64,000 nt of DNA from Desulforegulaceae bacterium (GCA_034006035.1 JAVETN010000003.1:138472-202471), one strand, 5' to 3'; shown: positions 15,320 to 24,389, numbered from the stretch's first letter. The notes: generated from the letters alone by a model not told the origin. Program-made: numbers and translations.

Positions 15320-17173
15320 TTAAAATCCGGGAAGTCCGCCAAAGCCTCTCATTCCCCAGTAAACCATGGTAAGAGCCAGGAGAACTACGTTTGCAACAAC
15401 CCACATGATTCCACCGATTCTTAAAAAATCCTTGGGCTCAAGATAACCGCTGGCATATACAATTGCATTTGGAGGAGTACCTATAATAAGAAGGTATGCA
15501 AATGAAGATGCACAGGCAGTACTCATGGCTATAAAAGGAAGAAATGATGTGCCGGGATGTGCAAGAGCTGCAAGGTTAAGAGAGATAGGACCAACTGCAG
15601 CAGCAGCAGGACCGTCTGCCATAAGGTTTGTCATTATTGCTGTAAGTCCGTTGTTTACAAGCATAAGAGGAGCACCGCTGTTTATTCCTAAAGGAGCAAG
15701 CAGGTCTAGAACTGATCTTGCCATCCAGTAAGCAGCACCTGTGGAGTCAAGTGTACGTCCAAAAATAATTGCACCTGCATAAAGCCATACAACACCCCAG
15801 TCCACTCCTTCCTGATAATCCCTCCAGTTAACAATTCCTGCCATTATATAGGCAACAGCACCTGCAATAGCAATTACACCTATTCCAAGCCGTACTGGAA
15901 TAATTCCTGAGGTGTAAAAAAGTTTTTCAGTAAACCATCCAAAAACCATGATAACAAAAATGATAAGGGCAATTATCTGATGCTTGTTCCAGGGTCCCAT
16001 TTTATCAATTTCGCTTTGAAGATGCCTCATGGCAGGTCCAAGATCTGTAACCAGTGGTTTAAATCTCCAGTTTAAAACCAACCATGTTATTGGCATCATT
16101 ACTATTACAAATGGCATTGCATAGGTTACCCACTCAAAATAACCAATGTTGAAGCCAAACATATCTTCAAGATAGGTCATCATTATTACGTTTCTGGCAC
16201 CGCCTGAGGGAGCTCCAAATCCACCGATATTACATGCCATGGCAATACCAATCATAAGCATTTTTCCAAGTTCGGGATCTGAAGGCACATCTTTTGTAAG
16301 GCTGTTTTCGTATAAAAGAATACCAATAGGCAAAAACATTGCTGCAAGTGCATGATCTGAAATAAATGCAGCAAGAGGCGAGATTATAAGAAAAAATATA
16401 AGAGTAATCCATTTCACATTGGGGGTTGCAAGTTTTCTGAACATCATAAGGCAGACTCGCTTGTCTACACCGGTTCTGACAAATGCCACAGCAAACATCA
16501 AGCTACCCATGATAAACCAACAGGCATCACTCCAGTAGAGCATGGCAACTTCTTGACGTGTTACAACATTGGTAAACATAAAAATAAGGCCTATGCAGAA
16601 AGCAACTGCTGGAAGAGGGATACATTCTGTAAAAAAACAGAATACTATGAAAATTGTTACCCCTATTGAAACCTTGATTTTCCAGGCACTTTTATCTGCG
16701 GCAGCCCTGTCTTTTACTGAAAGATCTTCATATTTTAAAACATCTCTTCTTAAATCAAGAAGTTCTTGTGAAAGAGCTGAAAAAGATTCCTCAGTAAAAT
16801 TTGCTTCAACAAATTTATGGGCTTTTGCTAAGTTTTGTGAATCACAATCAATTTTGTATTTTTTGCACCATTTTGCATCTCTTTTTAAAAACCTTGCTTT
16901 TGACATTGCACCCATCTGCATGTTTTGATCCATCATTCTTCCCGTCAAAAGCTGCCATTGTTCGGCATCCGATGCTTTTACCTTAAAAACTTTTTCTGTT
17001 ACATGGTTTACCACTACCTTAGGGCCTATAGCATACTCTGTCCCAACATCTTTCATTCCATAAGGTGTAGGCATGAAAAGGACTACAAACAATAACACCA
17101 CCGGGATAATAAAAAGTTTCCAGTCAACATACTTGTCATATCCCGTTGCTTTCTCTTTTTTAGTGTTTTCCAT
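15320..17173 (-). CDS. DASS/SLC13 family sodium-coupled anion permease (large, with extra loop)
   Basis: 617 residues. About 13 membrane segments. TM1 at 17-35 is followed by an unusual soluble insertion of about 120 residues (about 40-165) before the transport core. Core motifs: IAMACNIGGFGAPSGGARN in the first half and MTNLMADGPAAAA then IIGTPPNAIVYASGYL in the second, corresponding to the paired substrate/sodium sites of the family. The second half keeps TPPN; the first has GGARN. DASS proteins import dicarboxylates, tricarboxylates or sulfate with sodium. It is encoded 30 bases after the receiver-CBS gene, in an operon with a dCache kinase, so the kinase probably senses the transported anion. 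Confidence 0.9.
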   Translation of the reverse strand: MENTKKEKATGYDKYVDWKLFIIPVVLLFVVLFMPTPYGMKDVGTEYAIGPKVVVNHVTEKVFKVKASDAEQWQLLTGRMMDQNMQMGAMSKARFLKRDAKWCKKYKIDCDSQNLAKAHKFVEANFTEESFSALSQELLDLRRDVLKYEDLSVKDRAAADKSAWKIKVSIGVTIFIVFCFFTECIPLPAVAFCIGLIFMFTNVVTRQEVAMLYWSDACWFIMGSLMFAVAFVRTGVDKRVCLMMFRKLATPNVKWITLIFFLIISPLAAFISDHALAAMFLPIGILLYENSLTKDVPSDPELGKMLMIGIAMACNIGGFGAPSGGARNVIMMTYLEDMFGFNIGYFEWVTYAMPFVIVMMPITWLVLNWRFKPLVTDLGPAMRHLQSEIDKMGPWNKHQIIALIIFVIMVFGWFTEKLFYTSGIIPVRLGIGVIAIAGAVAYIMAGIVNWRDYQEGVDWGVVWLYAGAIIFGRTLDSTGAAYWMARSVLDLLAPLGINSGAPLMLVNNGLTAIMTNLMADGPAAAAVGPISLNLAALAHPGTSFLPFIAMSTACASSFAYLLIIGTPPNAIVYASGYLEPKDFLRIGGIMWVVANVVLLALTMVYWGMRGFGGLPGF

Positions 17174-17203
17174 TTTTAACTCCCTCTTATATTATAGTCT
17201 TGA

Positions 17204-18103
17204 TCAGACAATAATGTTTATCATTGCAAAGAAAATATCCTGCTCTCTGACTATTCCAATCACCCTGTCCTTATCTTTTACAAGTACCCTTCTTCTTCCG
17301 CTTGTGTAAATCAAGTCAGCCACCTCCATGAGGTTTGCGTCTTTATCTACTATAGGCGGTTTTTCAGACATTAGTTCACTGACCTTTTTATTTTCTATTT
17401 TTTTTGTCTGAAGGGTGAAAAGACCGTCCCAGAACATGCTTGAATACTGAACTGAATCAGCCATTGAAGGTTTTGGAGCTGAGAGGTAGCCAGGCCTTAT
17501 TGACTCGAGAAGATCATAAATTGTTAGAAGACCGATTTGTTCTTGTTTGTCGTTCATTACAATTATTGATCTATGTCCCGACACAATAAAAGATTCGCTT
17601 GTAAGTGAGGGCTTAAAAGAGGCAAGAAGAATGGTCATAGCTTCTTTTACAGTTGCATTCATGGAAACAGAGGAATAGTTTTCAATCCATGTCATTACAT
17701 CAAAAGCTTTTTTTTCTTTTTTCTTTTCAAGGTGATACCTGTCGTCATAGGCTTCTCTGATTTTCATTGACAAGATATCAATTCCACAAGGTTTGCTAAG
17801 ATAGTCAAAAGCCTTTTCTTTTAGTGCTTTTTCAGCAGAATCTGCTGAGCCGTGGCCTGTGAGCATTATTACCCTGATTTCAGAGTCGATTTCCTTGATT
17901 TTTGAAAGGGCGGCATGGCCATCCATTCCTTTCATTTTTATATCAAGAACAACAACATCCTGTGGCTGTTTTCTCACAATTTCAATAGCTTCTTCTCCGC
18001 TTTCAGCCATGGTAACTTCAAAACCTTTTTTTTGTAGAAGTTTTGAGGTTGTTTCACGAAATCTGGCTTCGTCATCAACCATTAGAACTTTGACTTTTTC
18101 CAT
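17204..18103 (-). CDS. receiver-CBS response regulator
   Basis: 299 residues. Receiver 1-122 with VDDE (9-12), phospho-acceptor D54, MLTGHG and KPCG. Then a two-CBS module: ENYSSVSMNATVKEAM... MTWI region about 140-205 and VSELMSEKPPIVDKDANLMEVADLIYTSGRRRVLV about 243-285. No DNA-binding domain. CBS pairs bind adenine nucleotides, so it may gate the transporter or kinase according to energy state (inference). It lies between kinase and permease genes, all on the same strand. The CBS module resembles that of the stand-alone protein at 38066. Confidence 0.88.
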   Translation of the reverse strand: MEKVKVLMVDDEARFRETTSKLLQKKGFEVTMAESGEEAIEIVRKQPQDVVVLDIKMKGMDGHAALSKIKEIDSEIRVIMLTGHGSADSAEKALKEKAFDYLSKPCGIDILSMKIREAYDDRYHLEKKKEKKAFDVMTWIENYSSVSMNATVKEAMTILLASFKPSLTSESFIVSGHRSIIVMNDKQEQIGLLTIYDLLESIRPGYLSAPKPSMADSVQYSSMFWDGLFTLQTKKIENKKVSELMSEKPPIVDKDANLMEVADLIYTSGRRRVLVKDKDRVIGIVREQDIFFAMINIIV

Positions 18104-18179
18104 TGTTTAAGCCTCCTTCAAAGATGTTAGTTTGTTTTTGCCAACCGGTTTCATGAATTTTTCTCCTTATCTTTCATAT

Positions 18180-19865
18180 TTATATTTTTTCTGAATCAAA
18201 GGGGAGTCTGATTAGAAATTGGGAACCCTGTCCATATTCGCTTGTAAGGGTCATATCTCCTCCAAGTCCTTTGATGATTCCATAGACTGTGCTCAGTCCA
18301 AGGCCTGTGCCTTCACCAACAGGCTTTGTTGTAAAAAATGGCACAAAAGCTTTTTCAAGCTCTTCTTTGGTAAATCCGCAGCCATTGTCCTGAAAAATTA
18401 TTACTGCATCTGAGTTTTCTTTTTTAATGGATATTTTTATTTGCCCGTCTGACCTGCCCTTGAGAGCATAAATCGAGTTGTTTAAAAGGTTTAAAATTAC
18501 CTGTTGAATCTGGCCGGCATCGCTTTTCATCAAAGGGAGATTTTTTTCAATTTCCTGGATTATTTTTACATTTTCAACCCTTGCTTTTTCATCAACCATA
18601 TGAACAATTCCAGGAATTGTTTCTTCAAGGGAAAAGGCTTCAAAACTTGCTTCATCTTTTCTTGCAAAAGTAAGAAGGCCCCTTGTTATTTTTCCGCATC
18701 TTGTTACCTGAAGTTTTATTTGCTCAACACAGTCGGTTAAGGTGAAAAGTTCGTCTTTAATTTTTGAAGTATCTGTTTTGTTTATATCTTTAAGACATTC
18801 ATCAATCATTGCTGTTTCTGATTTGATAACCTGGAGGGGGTTGTTGATTTCATGGGCTATTCCTGTGCTCATTTCTCCAACTTCAGCAAGTTTTCCTGCG
18901 ATTATTAGTTGGGTTTTCATTTCTTTTTTTTCAGCATTGGCAACTCTTAATCGGTTTGCCATGTTTGAAGCCATTATAAATCCTGTTACAACTACAATGG
19001 TTCCTCCTGAAAAAATTATTAAAACAGAAACCACGGCTGCCATAAAAAGAGGAAAATACGCATCAAGAGCCTCCTGTCTTACAACAAGGGCCCATTTGAC
19101 TTCAGAAAGAGGGACTGCACAGTAAATGTATTTAAATCCAGACATTCCTCCTCCAAAAAACGAAGAGGGATTATTGTCTTTGTTGCTTTCAATATGGTTA
19201 AAATAATTTACCATACTTGAGTTGTCGTCTTTTCCTTTCATGGTTTTTAAAACACCTTCCTTGTTTATTATATAAGCATGGCCTGTTCTTCCTATTCTTA
19301 TACTGTAAACAAGAGTGTTGAAAAAATGGGTATCAATTGTAGTTCTTAAATACCATTTGCCTTGGTTGTCCTCTTTTTTTGCAGCAATTATAAAATGGGG
19401 GATTTGTCTGAAGCCAAGAAATTCATCGGAAATAAAAAAACCATTTTTTTCAACCATCTTAAACCAGGTCTCATTGTAGTAGTTTTTCCCTTCCAGGTTG
19501 TAGGGGCCTGCATAGGCAACATGGTTTCCTTTTGAGTCAAAAACGCCTAGGTCAACAAAGGCTGTTGATTGGGATTGGAGGTTATTGAATATTTTTAATA
19601 AATACTCTTTATTTTTAAGGTCTTCAAAATCGTGGTTGTCTGCAAGAAGTTTTAAAATTCCTGATTTTTCATTTAAAAAGGAGTCGACCATGTCTCTGTG
19701 ATCACTGGCTATCCTGATTAATTTGTTTTCAACTTCTTTTCCTGAGTATGAAACAAAGTAAAAAACTATAACAGCACAAACCAGGAGAAGAAGGGTTACA
19801 GGAAGCATGACAACCCTTGTAAAAATCATTTTCCCCATTTTTTTTCTATAAGCTTGTTCTTCCAC
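18180..19865 (-). CDS. dCache-type sensor histidine kinase of the DASS operon
   Basis: 561 residues. TM1 about 14-40, extracytoplasmic dCache domain 45-265 (FVDLGVFDSKGNHVAYAGPYNLEGKNYY; ISDEFLGFRQIPHF), TM2 about 273-299, HisKA with H338 (GIAHEINNPLQV), HATPase with NLLNNSIYAL, DNGCGFT and FFTTKPVGEGTGLGL. All catalytic boxes intact. First gene of a kinase / receiver-CBS / DASS / small membrane protein / YIP1 transcription unit. A perfect sigma-54 promoter lies 60 bases upstream. Confidence 0.93.
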   Translation of the reverse strand: MEEQAYRKKMGKMIFTRVVMLPVTLLLLVCAVIVFYFVSYSGKEVENKLIRIASDHRDMVDSFLNEKSGILKLLADNHDFEDLKNKEYLLKIFNNLQSQSTAFVDLGVFDSKGNHVAYAGPYNLEGKNYYNETWFKMVEKNGFFISDEFLGFRQIPHFIIAAKKEDNQGKWYLRTTIDTHFFNTLVYSIRIGRTGHAYIINKEGVLKTMKGKDDNSSMVNYFNHIESNKDNNPSSFFGGGMSGFKYIYCAVPLSEVKWALVVRQEALDAYFPLFMAAVVSVLIIFSGGTIVVVTGFIMASNMANRLRVANAEKKEMKTQLIIAGKLAEVGEMSTGIAHEINNPLQVIKSETAMIDECLKDINKTDTSKIKDELFTLTDCVEQIKLQVTRCGKITRGLLTFARKDEASFEAFSLEETIPGIVHMVDEKARVENVKIIQEIEKNLPLMKSDAGQIQQVILNLLNNSIYALKGRSDGQIKISIKKENSDAVIIFQDNGCGFTKEELEKAFVPFFTTKPVGEGTGLGLSTVYGIIKGLGGDMTLTSEYGQGSQFLIRLPFDSEKI

Positions 19866-19925
19866 TTTAATTTCCCCTTTTCAGTTTTAAGCTTTAAGAA
19901 ATGAGCTTAATCTTTCTTTTATAAG

Positions 19926-19941
19926 AGCAAAGAGAGTGCCA
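19926..19941 (-). promoter_or_regulatory. sigma-54 (-24/-12) promoter, perfect consensus
   Basis: Minus strand TGGCAC-TCTCT-TTGCT, exact consensus, in front of the kinase gene that starts at 19865. Confidence 0.82.
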
Positions 19942-19968
19942 TGTTTTTCAAAAAATATTTTCGATTAA

Positions 19969-19981
19969 TATCAGCATGTTA
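19969..19981 (+). promoter_or_regulatory. candidate IHF site
   Basis: TATCAGCATGTTA matches WATCARNNNNTTR exactly. It lies between the sigma-54 promoter and the distal dyad, the position where IHF bends DNA to bring an activator to sigma-54 polymerase. The consensus is short, so chance is possible. Confidence 0.4.
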
Positions 19982-20021
19982 TCTTGGTTGGCGTTTGGGG
20001 GGCGGTGGCGGTGTTAAGGAG

Positions 20022-20051
20022 TTTTACAAAGTATAAAAAAATATTTTACAA
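20022..20051. promoter_or_regulatory. candidate activator site (TTTTACAA repeats)
   Basis: TTTTACAAAG (20022-20031) and ATATTTTACAA (20041-20051), about 85-125 bases from the sigma-54 promoter. Similar TGTAAA/TTTACA dyads occur upstream of the kinases at 22403 and 35643. Confidence 0.35.
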
Positions 20052-20211
20052 TTTCGTTATTTACAGATCTTGTTATTCTGCGTTTTGGAGACAAAATTCT
20101 TTGATTAAATAAAGAAAAACGGAAAATTTAATCCAGGAAAGATTGAATTGTTTGGAGATGTGAAATTTGAGTAAGATCTGTCTGGAAAGGGCCTGGCAAA
20201 ATCAAGGATAA

Positions 20212-20232
20212 CGGGCTTTACTTTAAAGCCCG
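20212..20232 (-). terminator. hairpin after the receiver gene at 20241
   Basis: 9-bp perfect stem CGGGCTTTA / TAAAGCCCG with a 3-nt loop, 8 bases beyond the stop codon. The following minus-strand sequence (TTATCCTTG) is only weakly T-rich, so termination may be partial. Confidence 0.5.
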
Positions 20233-20240
20233 CAGTATAA

Positions 20241-20678
20241 TTAGAATCCTTTTTGGCTTGTAGTTTTTTGAAATTTTATCTGAGTGATTCTTTCTTCCGC
20301 ATTTTTTTTTCTTTTGTCAGCTAAAAGAACCTTGTCAATAAGAGCTTCAATATCGCAGGGCTTCAGAAGATAGTCATAAGCCCCAAGCTTCATTCCTTCA
20401 ATTGCAGAATCAGTGGTGGAATGTCCTGTGAGCATGATTACTTCAATAAGGGGTTTTTCCCTTTTTATTTCTCTTAAAACTTCAACTCCATCCATTCCCG
20501 GCATTTTAACGTCAAGAATAACCACATCTATATTGTTGTTTCTAATAATTTCAAGACACTCCTTTCCTCCGGGAGCAGTCATTACTTTGAAATCTTTTTT
20601 TTGTTTTTTTATAAGCTTTGAAGTTGTTTGAAGAAATCTTTCTTCGTCATCAACAAGAAGTAAATCTGTGCTAATCAT
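20241..20678 (-). CDS. single-domain response regulator with C-terminal tail
   Basis: 145 residues from the ATG at 20678, chosen because AGGAGG lies 7 bases upstream; an in-frame ATG 48 bases earlier has no such box. Receiver with LLVDDEE (7-13), phospho-acceptor D56, MLTGHST and KPCD. A basic, charged tail of about 20 residues follows. Alone under its own sigma-54 promoter (20756), it could serve any of the nearby kinases. No DNA-binding domain. Confidence 0.88.
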   Translation of the reverse strand: MISTDLLLVDDEERFLQTTSKLIKKQKKDFKVMTAPGGKECLEIIRNNNIDVVILDVKMPGMDGVEVLREIKREKPLIEVIMLTGHSTTDSAIEGMKLGAYDYLLKPCDIEALIDKVLLADKRKKNAEERITQIKFQKTTSQKGF

Positions 20679-20997
20679 TGGCGGGCCTCCTGGTGGAAAA
20701 TTTATAAATTTAATTTTTAGTGTCAAAATTTAAAAGCTTACTCAATAATTAAGTTCGCAAAATCGATGCCATAAAAAAAAGAGACTTGGAAAAGAAATAT
20801 AATTAGAAACTGGCCAAAGATTAAAGCTTTGTTTCAGGAAGATAAAAGCTTAACAGGATGAATTTTAGGTAATTGCTGGGTTGAACATCAATTTTGAGCC
20901 TGAATAAAAAATGGTTTTTGCTCAAAATTGATTGTTCATAGCAACAAAAAAACTCCTGCTGGTTGTTTTTGGTGATTTATAGAAAACTAATTGGTTT
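20679..20997. other. 319-base intergenic region
   Basis: No gene. It contains the sigma-54 promoter of the receiver gene (20756-20771) and a 13-bp perfect inverted repeat (20887-20899 with 20920-20932, ATCAATTTTGAGC arm, 20-base spacer). The repeat may be the 3' hairpin of the NtrC-type gene or an operator. Confidence 0.5.
20756..20771 (-). promoter_or_regulatory. sigma-54 (-24/-12) promoter
   Basis: Minus strand TGGCAT-CGATT-TTGCG, keeps GG-N10-GC; 78 bases upstream of the receiver gene start at 20678. Confidence 0.68.
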
Positions 20998-22410
20998 TTA
21001 TTCTTTTATTTCTATATTGAATTTTTCAATTTTTGTATGCAGGGTTGGTCTTGAAACTCCAATAAGTTTAGAGGCTTTTGAAATATTGCCTTTTGTTATG
21101 GAAAGGGCCTCAGAAATAATTATCTCACTGAGTTTGTCCATCAAGACTTCATAAGGTCTTTCATTTACTTCAGACAAAAGAGAGTTTTTTACCCATTCAC
21201 TGAGTTTGTTTATTTTGTTTTTGCTTTCTTCCTCTAATTGGTCAAGGTTTTTTTGGGGGAGGTTAATTTCTTCTTTTTTAATGGGGGTTCCCATATTGAA
21301 AATCACAGCTTTTTGCAAGATATTGAAAAGTTCTCTTATATTGCCGGGCCAGTTATAGGTTTTCAGGTGGTTTATTGCTTCGTCTGAAATTCCCGGATTG
21401 TTAAGCTCAGATTCAATGGAAAATTTTTTAAGAAGATAGTTGCTTAAACTGGGAATATCTTCTTTTCTGTCCCTTAGAGGAGGCATTGTTATTGTTACAA
21501 CTTTAAGTCTGTAATATAGATCTTCCCGAAAGCTTCCTTCTTCAACTGCTTTTTCAAGATTTCTGTTTGTTGCGGCAATAACTCTTACATCAACTGAAAG
21601 AGGATCTTTTCCTCCCAGCCTTTCAATACTTTTTTCCTGGAGAAGGCGTAAGAATTTTGCCTGAATTTCAAGGGGCATGTCTCCGATTTCATCAAGAAAA
21701 ACTGTTCCCTTATGTGCTTGTTCTATTTTTCCCACTTTTTTATGAACTGCTCCTGTAAAAGCCCCTTTTTCATAACCAAAAAGTTCACTTTCAAGAAGGG
21801 TTTCAGGGATTGCCACACAATTTATTATAATAAAAGGATTTGTGCTTCTCGAGGAATGATGAAAAACCGCCCTTGCACAAAGCTCTTTTCCTGTACCTGA
21901 TTCACCTCTTATAAGAACAGTTGCATCGGTTGGAGCCACTTTCCCAATGGATTTATACACTTCTATCATTTCATTGCTGTTGCCTATCAAGGCTTCTTTG
22001 TTAAATTCTTCTTCATCAGGATTTATTATTACCGGAGAATTTCTGTATTTAGAAGATTCCACTCCTTTTTCTATCAGTTCGAACATTGGAGGTATATCAA
22101 AAGGCTTGTAAATATAGTCAAAAGCTCCTTTTTTTATTGCTCCTATTGCTGTTTCTGTGTCTCCGTAGGCAGTGATAATAATAACAGGAAGATTTGGAAG
22201 TTTTTTGTTAAGTTTTTCAAAGACTTCTATTCCGTTTATATCAGGAAGCTTGATGTCTAAAATCACAAGCTTTGGAGGATCTGCCAATATGCTTTGAATT
22301 CCTGTTTTCCCGGTAAATGATGTTTTTACCAGATATCCTTCTTTTGAAAGTATTTTTGAAAAGCTTTTCGCAAGCTGGATATCGTCGTCAATTATGTGAA
22401 TATCAGTCAT
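20998..22410 (-). CDS. NtrC-family sigma-54-dependent response regulator
   Basis: 470 residues. Receiver 1-120 (IDDD 7-10, phospho-acceptor D52, YKPFD), AAA+ 140-375 with Walker A GESGTGKE (169-176), GAFTGA (216-221), Walker B TVFLDEIGD (236-244), R-finger region RLKVVTITMPPLRDR, and a C-terminal Fis-type HTH (NISKASKLIGVSRPTLHTKI). Complete and expected to be active. Its ATG overlaps the kinase gene at 22403 by 8 bases, so the kinase is its cognate partner. It is the best candidate activator for the many sigma-54 promoters of this region (inference). Confidence 0.95.
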   Translation of the reverse strand: MTDIHIIDDDIQLAKSFSKILSKEGYLVKTSFTGKTGIQSILADPPKLVILDIKLPDINGIEVFEKLNKKLPNLPVIIITAYGDTETAIGAIKKGAFDYIYKPFDIPPMFELIEKGVESSKYRNSPVIINPDEEEFNKEALIGNSNEMIEVYKSIGKVAPTDATVLIRGESGTGKELCARAVFHHSSRSTNPFIIINCVAIPETLLESELFGYEKGAFTGAVHKKVGKIEQAHKGTVFLDEIGDMPLEIQAKFLRLLQEKSIERLGGKDPLSVDVRVIAATNRNLEKAVEEGSFREDLYYRLKVVTITMPPLRDRKEDIPSLSNYLLKKFSIESELNNPGISDEAINHLKTYNWPGNIRELFNILQKAVIFNMGTPIKKEEINLPQKNLDQLEEESKNKINKLSEWVKNSLLSEVNERPYEVLMDKLSEIIISEALSITKGNISKASKLIGVSRPTLHTKIEKFNIEIKE

Positions 22411-23863
22411 TTTTCTTTTCTCCTAAGGGAAAACTTAGTATGAAAACAGTTCCCTTTCCTTCTTCAGACTCAAAAAATACAATGCCCTTATGTTCTGCCA
22501 TGATTTTGTGTACAATACTAAGCCCAAGGCCTGAACCGTATTCCTTTGTAGTGAAAAAAGGATTTAAAATATTTGATTTAGCCTCTTCTGAAATTCCTGG
22601 GCCCGAGTCTTTAAATTTAATTTTGACAAAATTATCATCTGTGATTTCTTCGGAAATTTCAATTTCACCTCCGTTTTCCATGGCTTCACATGCATTGATT
22701 ATAATATTTATAAGAGCTTCTCTTATTCTGTCTGCATCAGCAAAGATAACAGGATTGAATCTTGATCTTATGTATTTTGTGTGTACGTCGTAGGTTTTTA
22801 GTCTGTGTTCAAGAAGCTGAATAACAGAGGTTATGATTGGATAGGTATGACAATATTCCATTTTAAGTTTTGGAAGCCTTGAAAATTCTAGAAAATTTTG
22901 AATAATATTATCAATTCTTCCGATTTCATCTGAAATAACCTGGAAATCTTCTTCATGGGTAAATGAAAGATTTAGTGAACGGCTTAAGGAAAAAAGTCTC
23001 ATTTTAACAGATGTAAAGGGATTTCTAATTGAATGTGCAACTCCTGCTGCCAGTTTTCCAACAAGGGCAAGTCTTTCCGATTGCTCAAGGCTTTCCCTGC
23101 TTTTTGTAAGTTCTGTTTCAGCATTAGCATAGAGTTGTTTTATTCCTTTTAAATTTTCTGAAATCAGTTCAATTTGATTTTTTGATTTTAAATTACTTTC
23201 AGTACCTGATTCCTCTGCAATTTTTGCAATGGGCTCAAGTATTTTTTTTGAGATAAAGTGTAAAATTACCAAATAAATAAAACACAAAAAAAGAATTGAG
23301 ATTATTGTAAGTTTTCTCATGGTTTCAGCTTTTGAATTAAGTTTTTGTTTTAGGTCAATCACTGAATTCCATTGGTAATCGCAAAGCTTTTCACAACTTA
23401 CAAGCAGGTTGAAAAACATTTTTCTTTGATGTATGTGAATGTCTGTAATCGATTCTTTCATCTTTGATTTATAAAGTTTGATTGCTTGATCTTTTGTTTT
23501 TATATATTGAGCATAATCTTTTTCGATTTTTTCTATGAGTTCAAGTTCTTCAGTGTCAGATACCAGCTCTTTTATCTGGTTAAGTTCGTTTTGGAAAATT
23601 TCCATATATTTGCCAAGTTCTTCAAGCCATTTGTACTCTTCATCGACAAAAAAATATGTTAAAAAACCTTTTTGATTTGAAAGAGCGTTTTCAAGATTTT
23701 TGGCGGCTTTATATGTTTCAATATTTTCATTTACCATTTTATTTAAAGCAGAATCAGTTTTAACTGAATAGCTTACTATGCTTACAGCCCAGATAAAAGT
23801 CATGAAAACTATAATTGAAAGAAGGAAAAACACCTTAAATTTAAGACTTAACCCTATGCGCAT
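22403..23863 (-). CDS. sensor histidine kinase with helical extracytoplasmic domain
   Basis: 486 residues. TM1 about 10-32, an all-helical extracytoplasmic part about 35-182 (4HB-like, not Cache), TM2 about 184-204, a HAMP-like segment with IAKIAEE, a coiled stretch, HisKA with H277 (AAGVAHSIRNPFTS) and HATPase ending with DSGPGIS and FFTTKEYGSGLGLSI. HSIRNP replaces the HEINNP of the other kinases. Paired with the NtrC-type regulator by an 8-base overlap. Sigma-54 promoter at 23905. Confidence 0.92.
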   Translation of the reverse strand: MRIGLSLKFKVFFLLSIIVFMTFIWAVSIVSYSVKTDSALNKMVNENIETYKAAKNLENALSNQKGFLTYFFVDEEYKWLEELGKYMEIFQNELNQIKELVSDTEELELIEKIEKDYAQYIKTKDQAIKLYKSKMKESITDIHIHQRKMFFNLLVSCEKLCDYQWNSVIDLKQKLNSKAETMRKLTIISILFLCFIYLVILHFISKKILEPIAKIAEESGTESNLKSKNQIELISENLKGIKQLYANAETELTKSRESLEQSERLALVGKLAAGVAHSIRNPFTSVKMRLFSLSRSLNLSFTHEEDFQVISDEIGRIDNIIQNFLEFSRLPKLKMEYCHTYPIITSVIQLLEHRLKTYDVHTKYIRSRFNPVIFADADRIREALINIIINACEAMENGGEIEISEEITDDNFVKIKFKDSGPGISEEAKSNILNPFFTTKEYGSGLGLSIVHKIMAEHKGIVFFESEEGKGTVFILSFPLGEKKND

Positions 23864-23904
23864 TTGATAATTCCGAGTTTAATGATTGTATTAAATTAAC
23901 GTTA

Positions 23905-23920
23905 AGCAATAATTATGCCT
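23905..23920 (-). promoter_or_regulatory. sigma-54 (-24/-12) promoter
   Basis: Minus strand AGGCAT-AATTA-TTGCT, 42 bases upstream of the kinase gene start at 23863. Its product includes an NtrC-type activator, so autoactivation is possible. Confidence 0.68.
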
Positions 23921-23970
23921 TTAGCAAGAGTCAATATTTGAAAGTTTATTAAATGTAATTGTAAATAAAA

Positions 23971-24005
23971 TTTGTAAAAATAAAAATGTATAATATTTTT
24001 ACAAA
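23971..24005 (-). terminator. AT-only hairpin at the end of the receiver gene / upstream dyad of the kinase
   Basis: 11-bp perfect arms TTTGTAAAAAT (23971-23981) and ATTTTTACAAA (23995-24005), 13-nt spacer; the right arm covers the stop codon of the receiver gene. Followed by TTTTATTT on the minus strand, so it may terminate. The same dyad lies 51-100 bases upstream of the sigma-54 promoter at 23905 and may double as an activator site. Confidence 0.45.
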
Positions 24006-24352
24006 AATGCGGTTGTTTGAATAAATTTTTTTACAGTTTCAATACTTTCAGCATTTTTTTCCACAAAATAAAGTTTTTTATTTGGGTAAAAAATATCTCT
24101 CCATTCATCGTAGGCATGAACTATAATAATGGTTTCAGGAGATATTTCATTGATTTTTTTTATAAATATCAAAGGGTTTATTGTCAAAAACTCAGGATCA
24201 AGAATTATTGTAAAAGTTGTTGGAAATTTTAAAAATTCAATTATTTCCTCCTGGTTAAAATCCTTTTTAATTTTACAGTTAAGGTCTTCAAACTCCCGTG
24301 AAATAAGCTTTCTAATATGAGGACTTTTATCTGTTACTATTATTGTTTCCAT
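23999..24352 (-). CDS. orphan divergent receiver-domain protein
   Basis: 117 residues from the ATG at 24352, which has a GGTGGG box; the ORF opens 42 bases earlier without one. Receiver-like: METIIVTDKSPHIRKLI at the start, candidate phospho-acceptor D52 in TIILDPEF, then IIIVHAY in place of the switch strand and FVEKNAE with a possible lysine. Only one acidic residue in the first pocket, so phosphorylation is doubtful. Alone between a sigma-54 promoter (24390) and its hairpin. Function unknown. Confidence 0.65.
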   Translation of the reverse strand: METIIVTDKSPHIRKLISREFEDLNCKIKKDFNQEEIIEFLKFPTTFTIILDPEFLTINPLIFIKKINEISPETIIIVHAYDEWRDIFYPNKKLYFVEKNAESIETVKKFIQTTAFL

Positions 24353-24389
24353 TTTCCCACCTTTTATTAAAGGTTCTTTTTTATTAACT

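Larger units (their letters stand above)
19866..20211. other. 346-base control region of the kinase-DASS operon
   Basis: No gene. It holds, in order away from the kinase: a perfect sigma-54 promoter (19926-19941), a match to the IHF consensus (19969-19981), a G-rich tract in otherwise AT-rich DNA (19986-20011), and a TTTTACAA dyad (20022-20051). The terminator of the neighbouring receiver gene starts at 20212. Confidence 0.65.
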
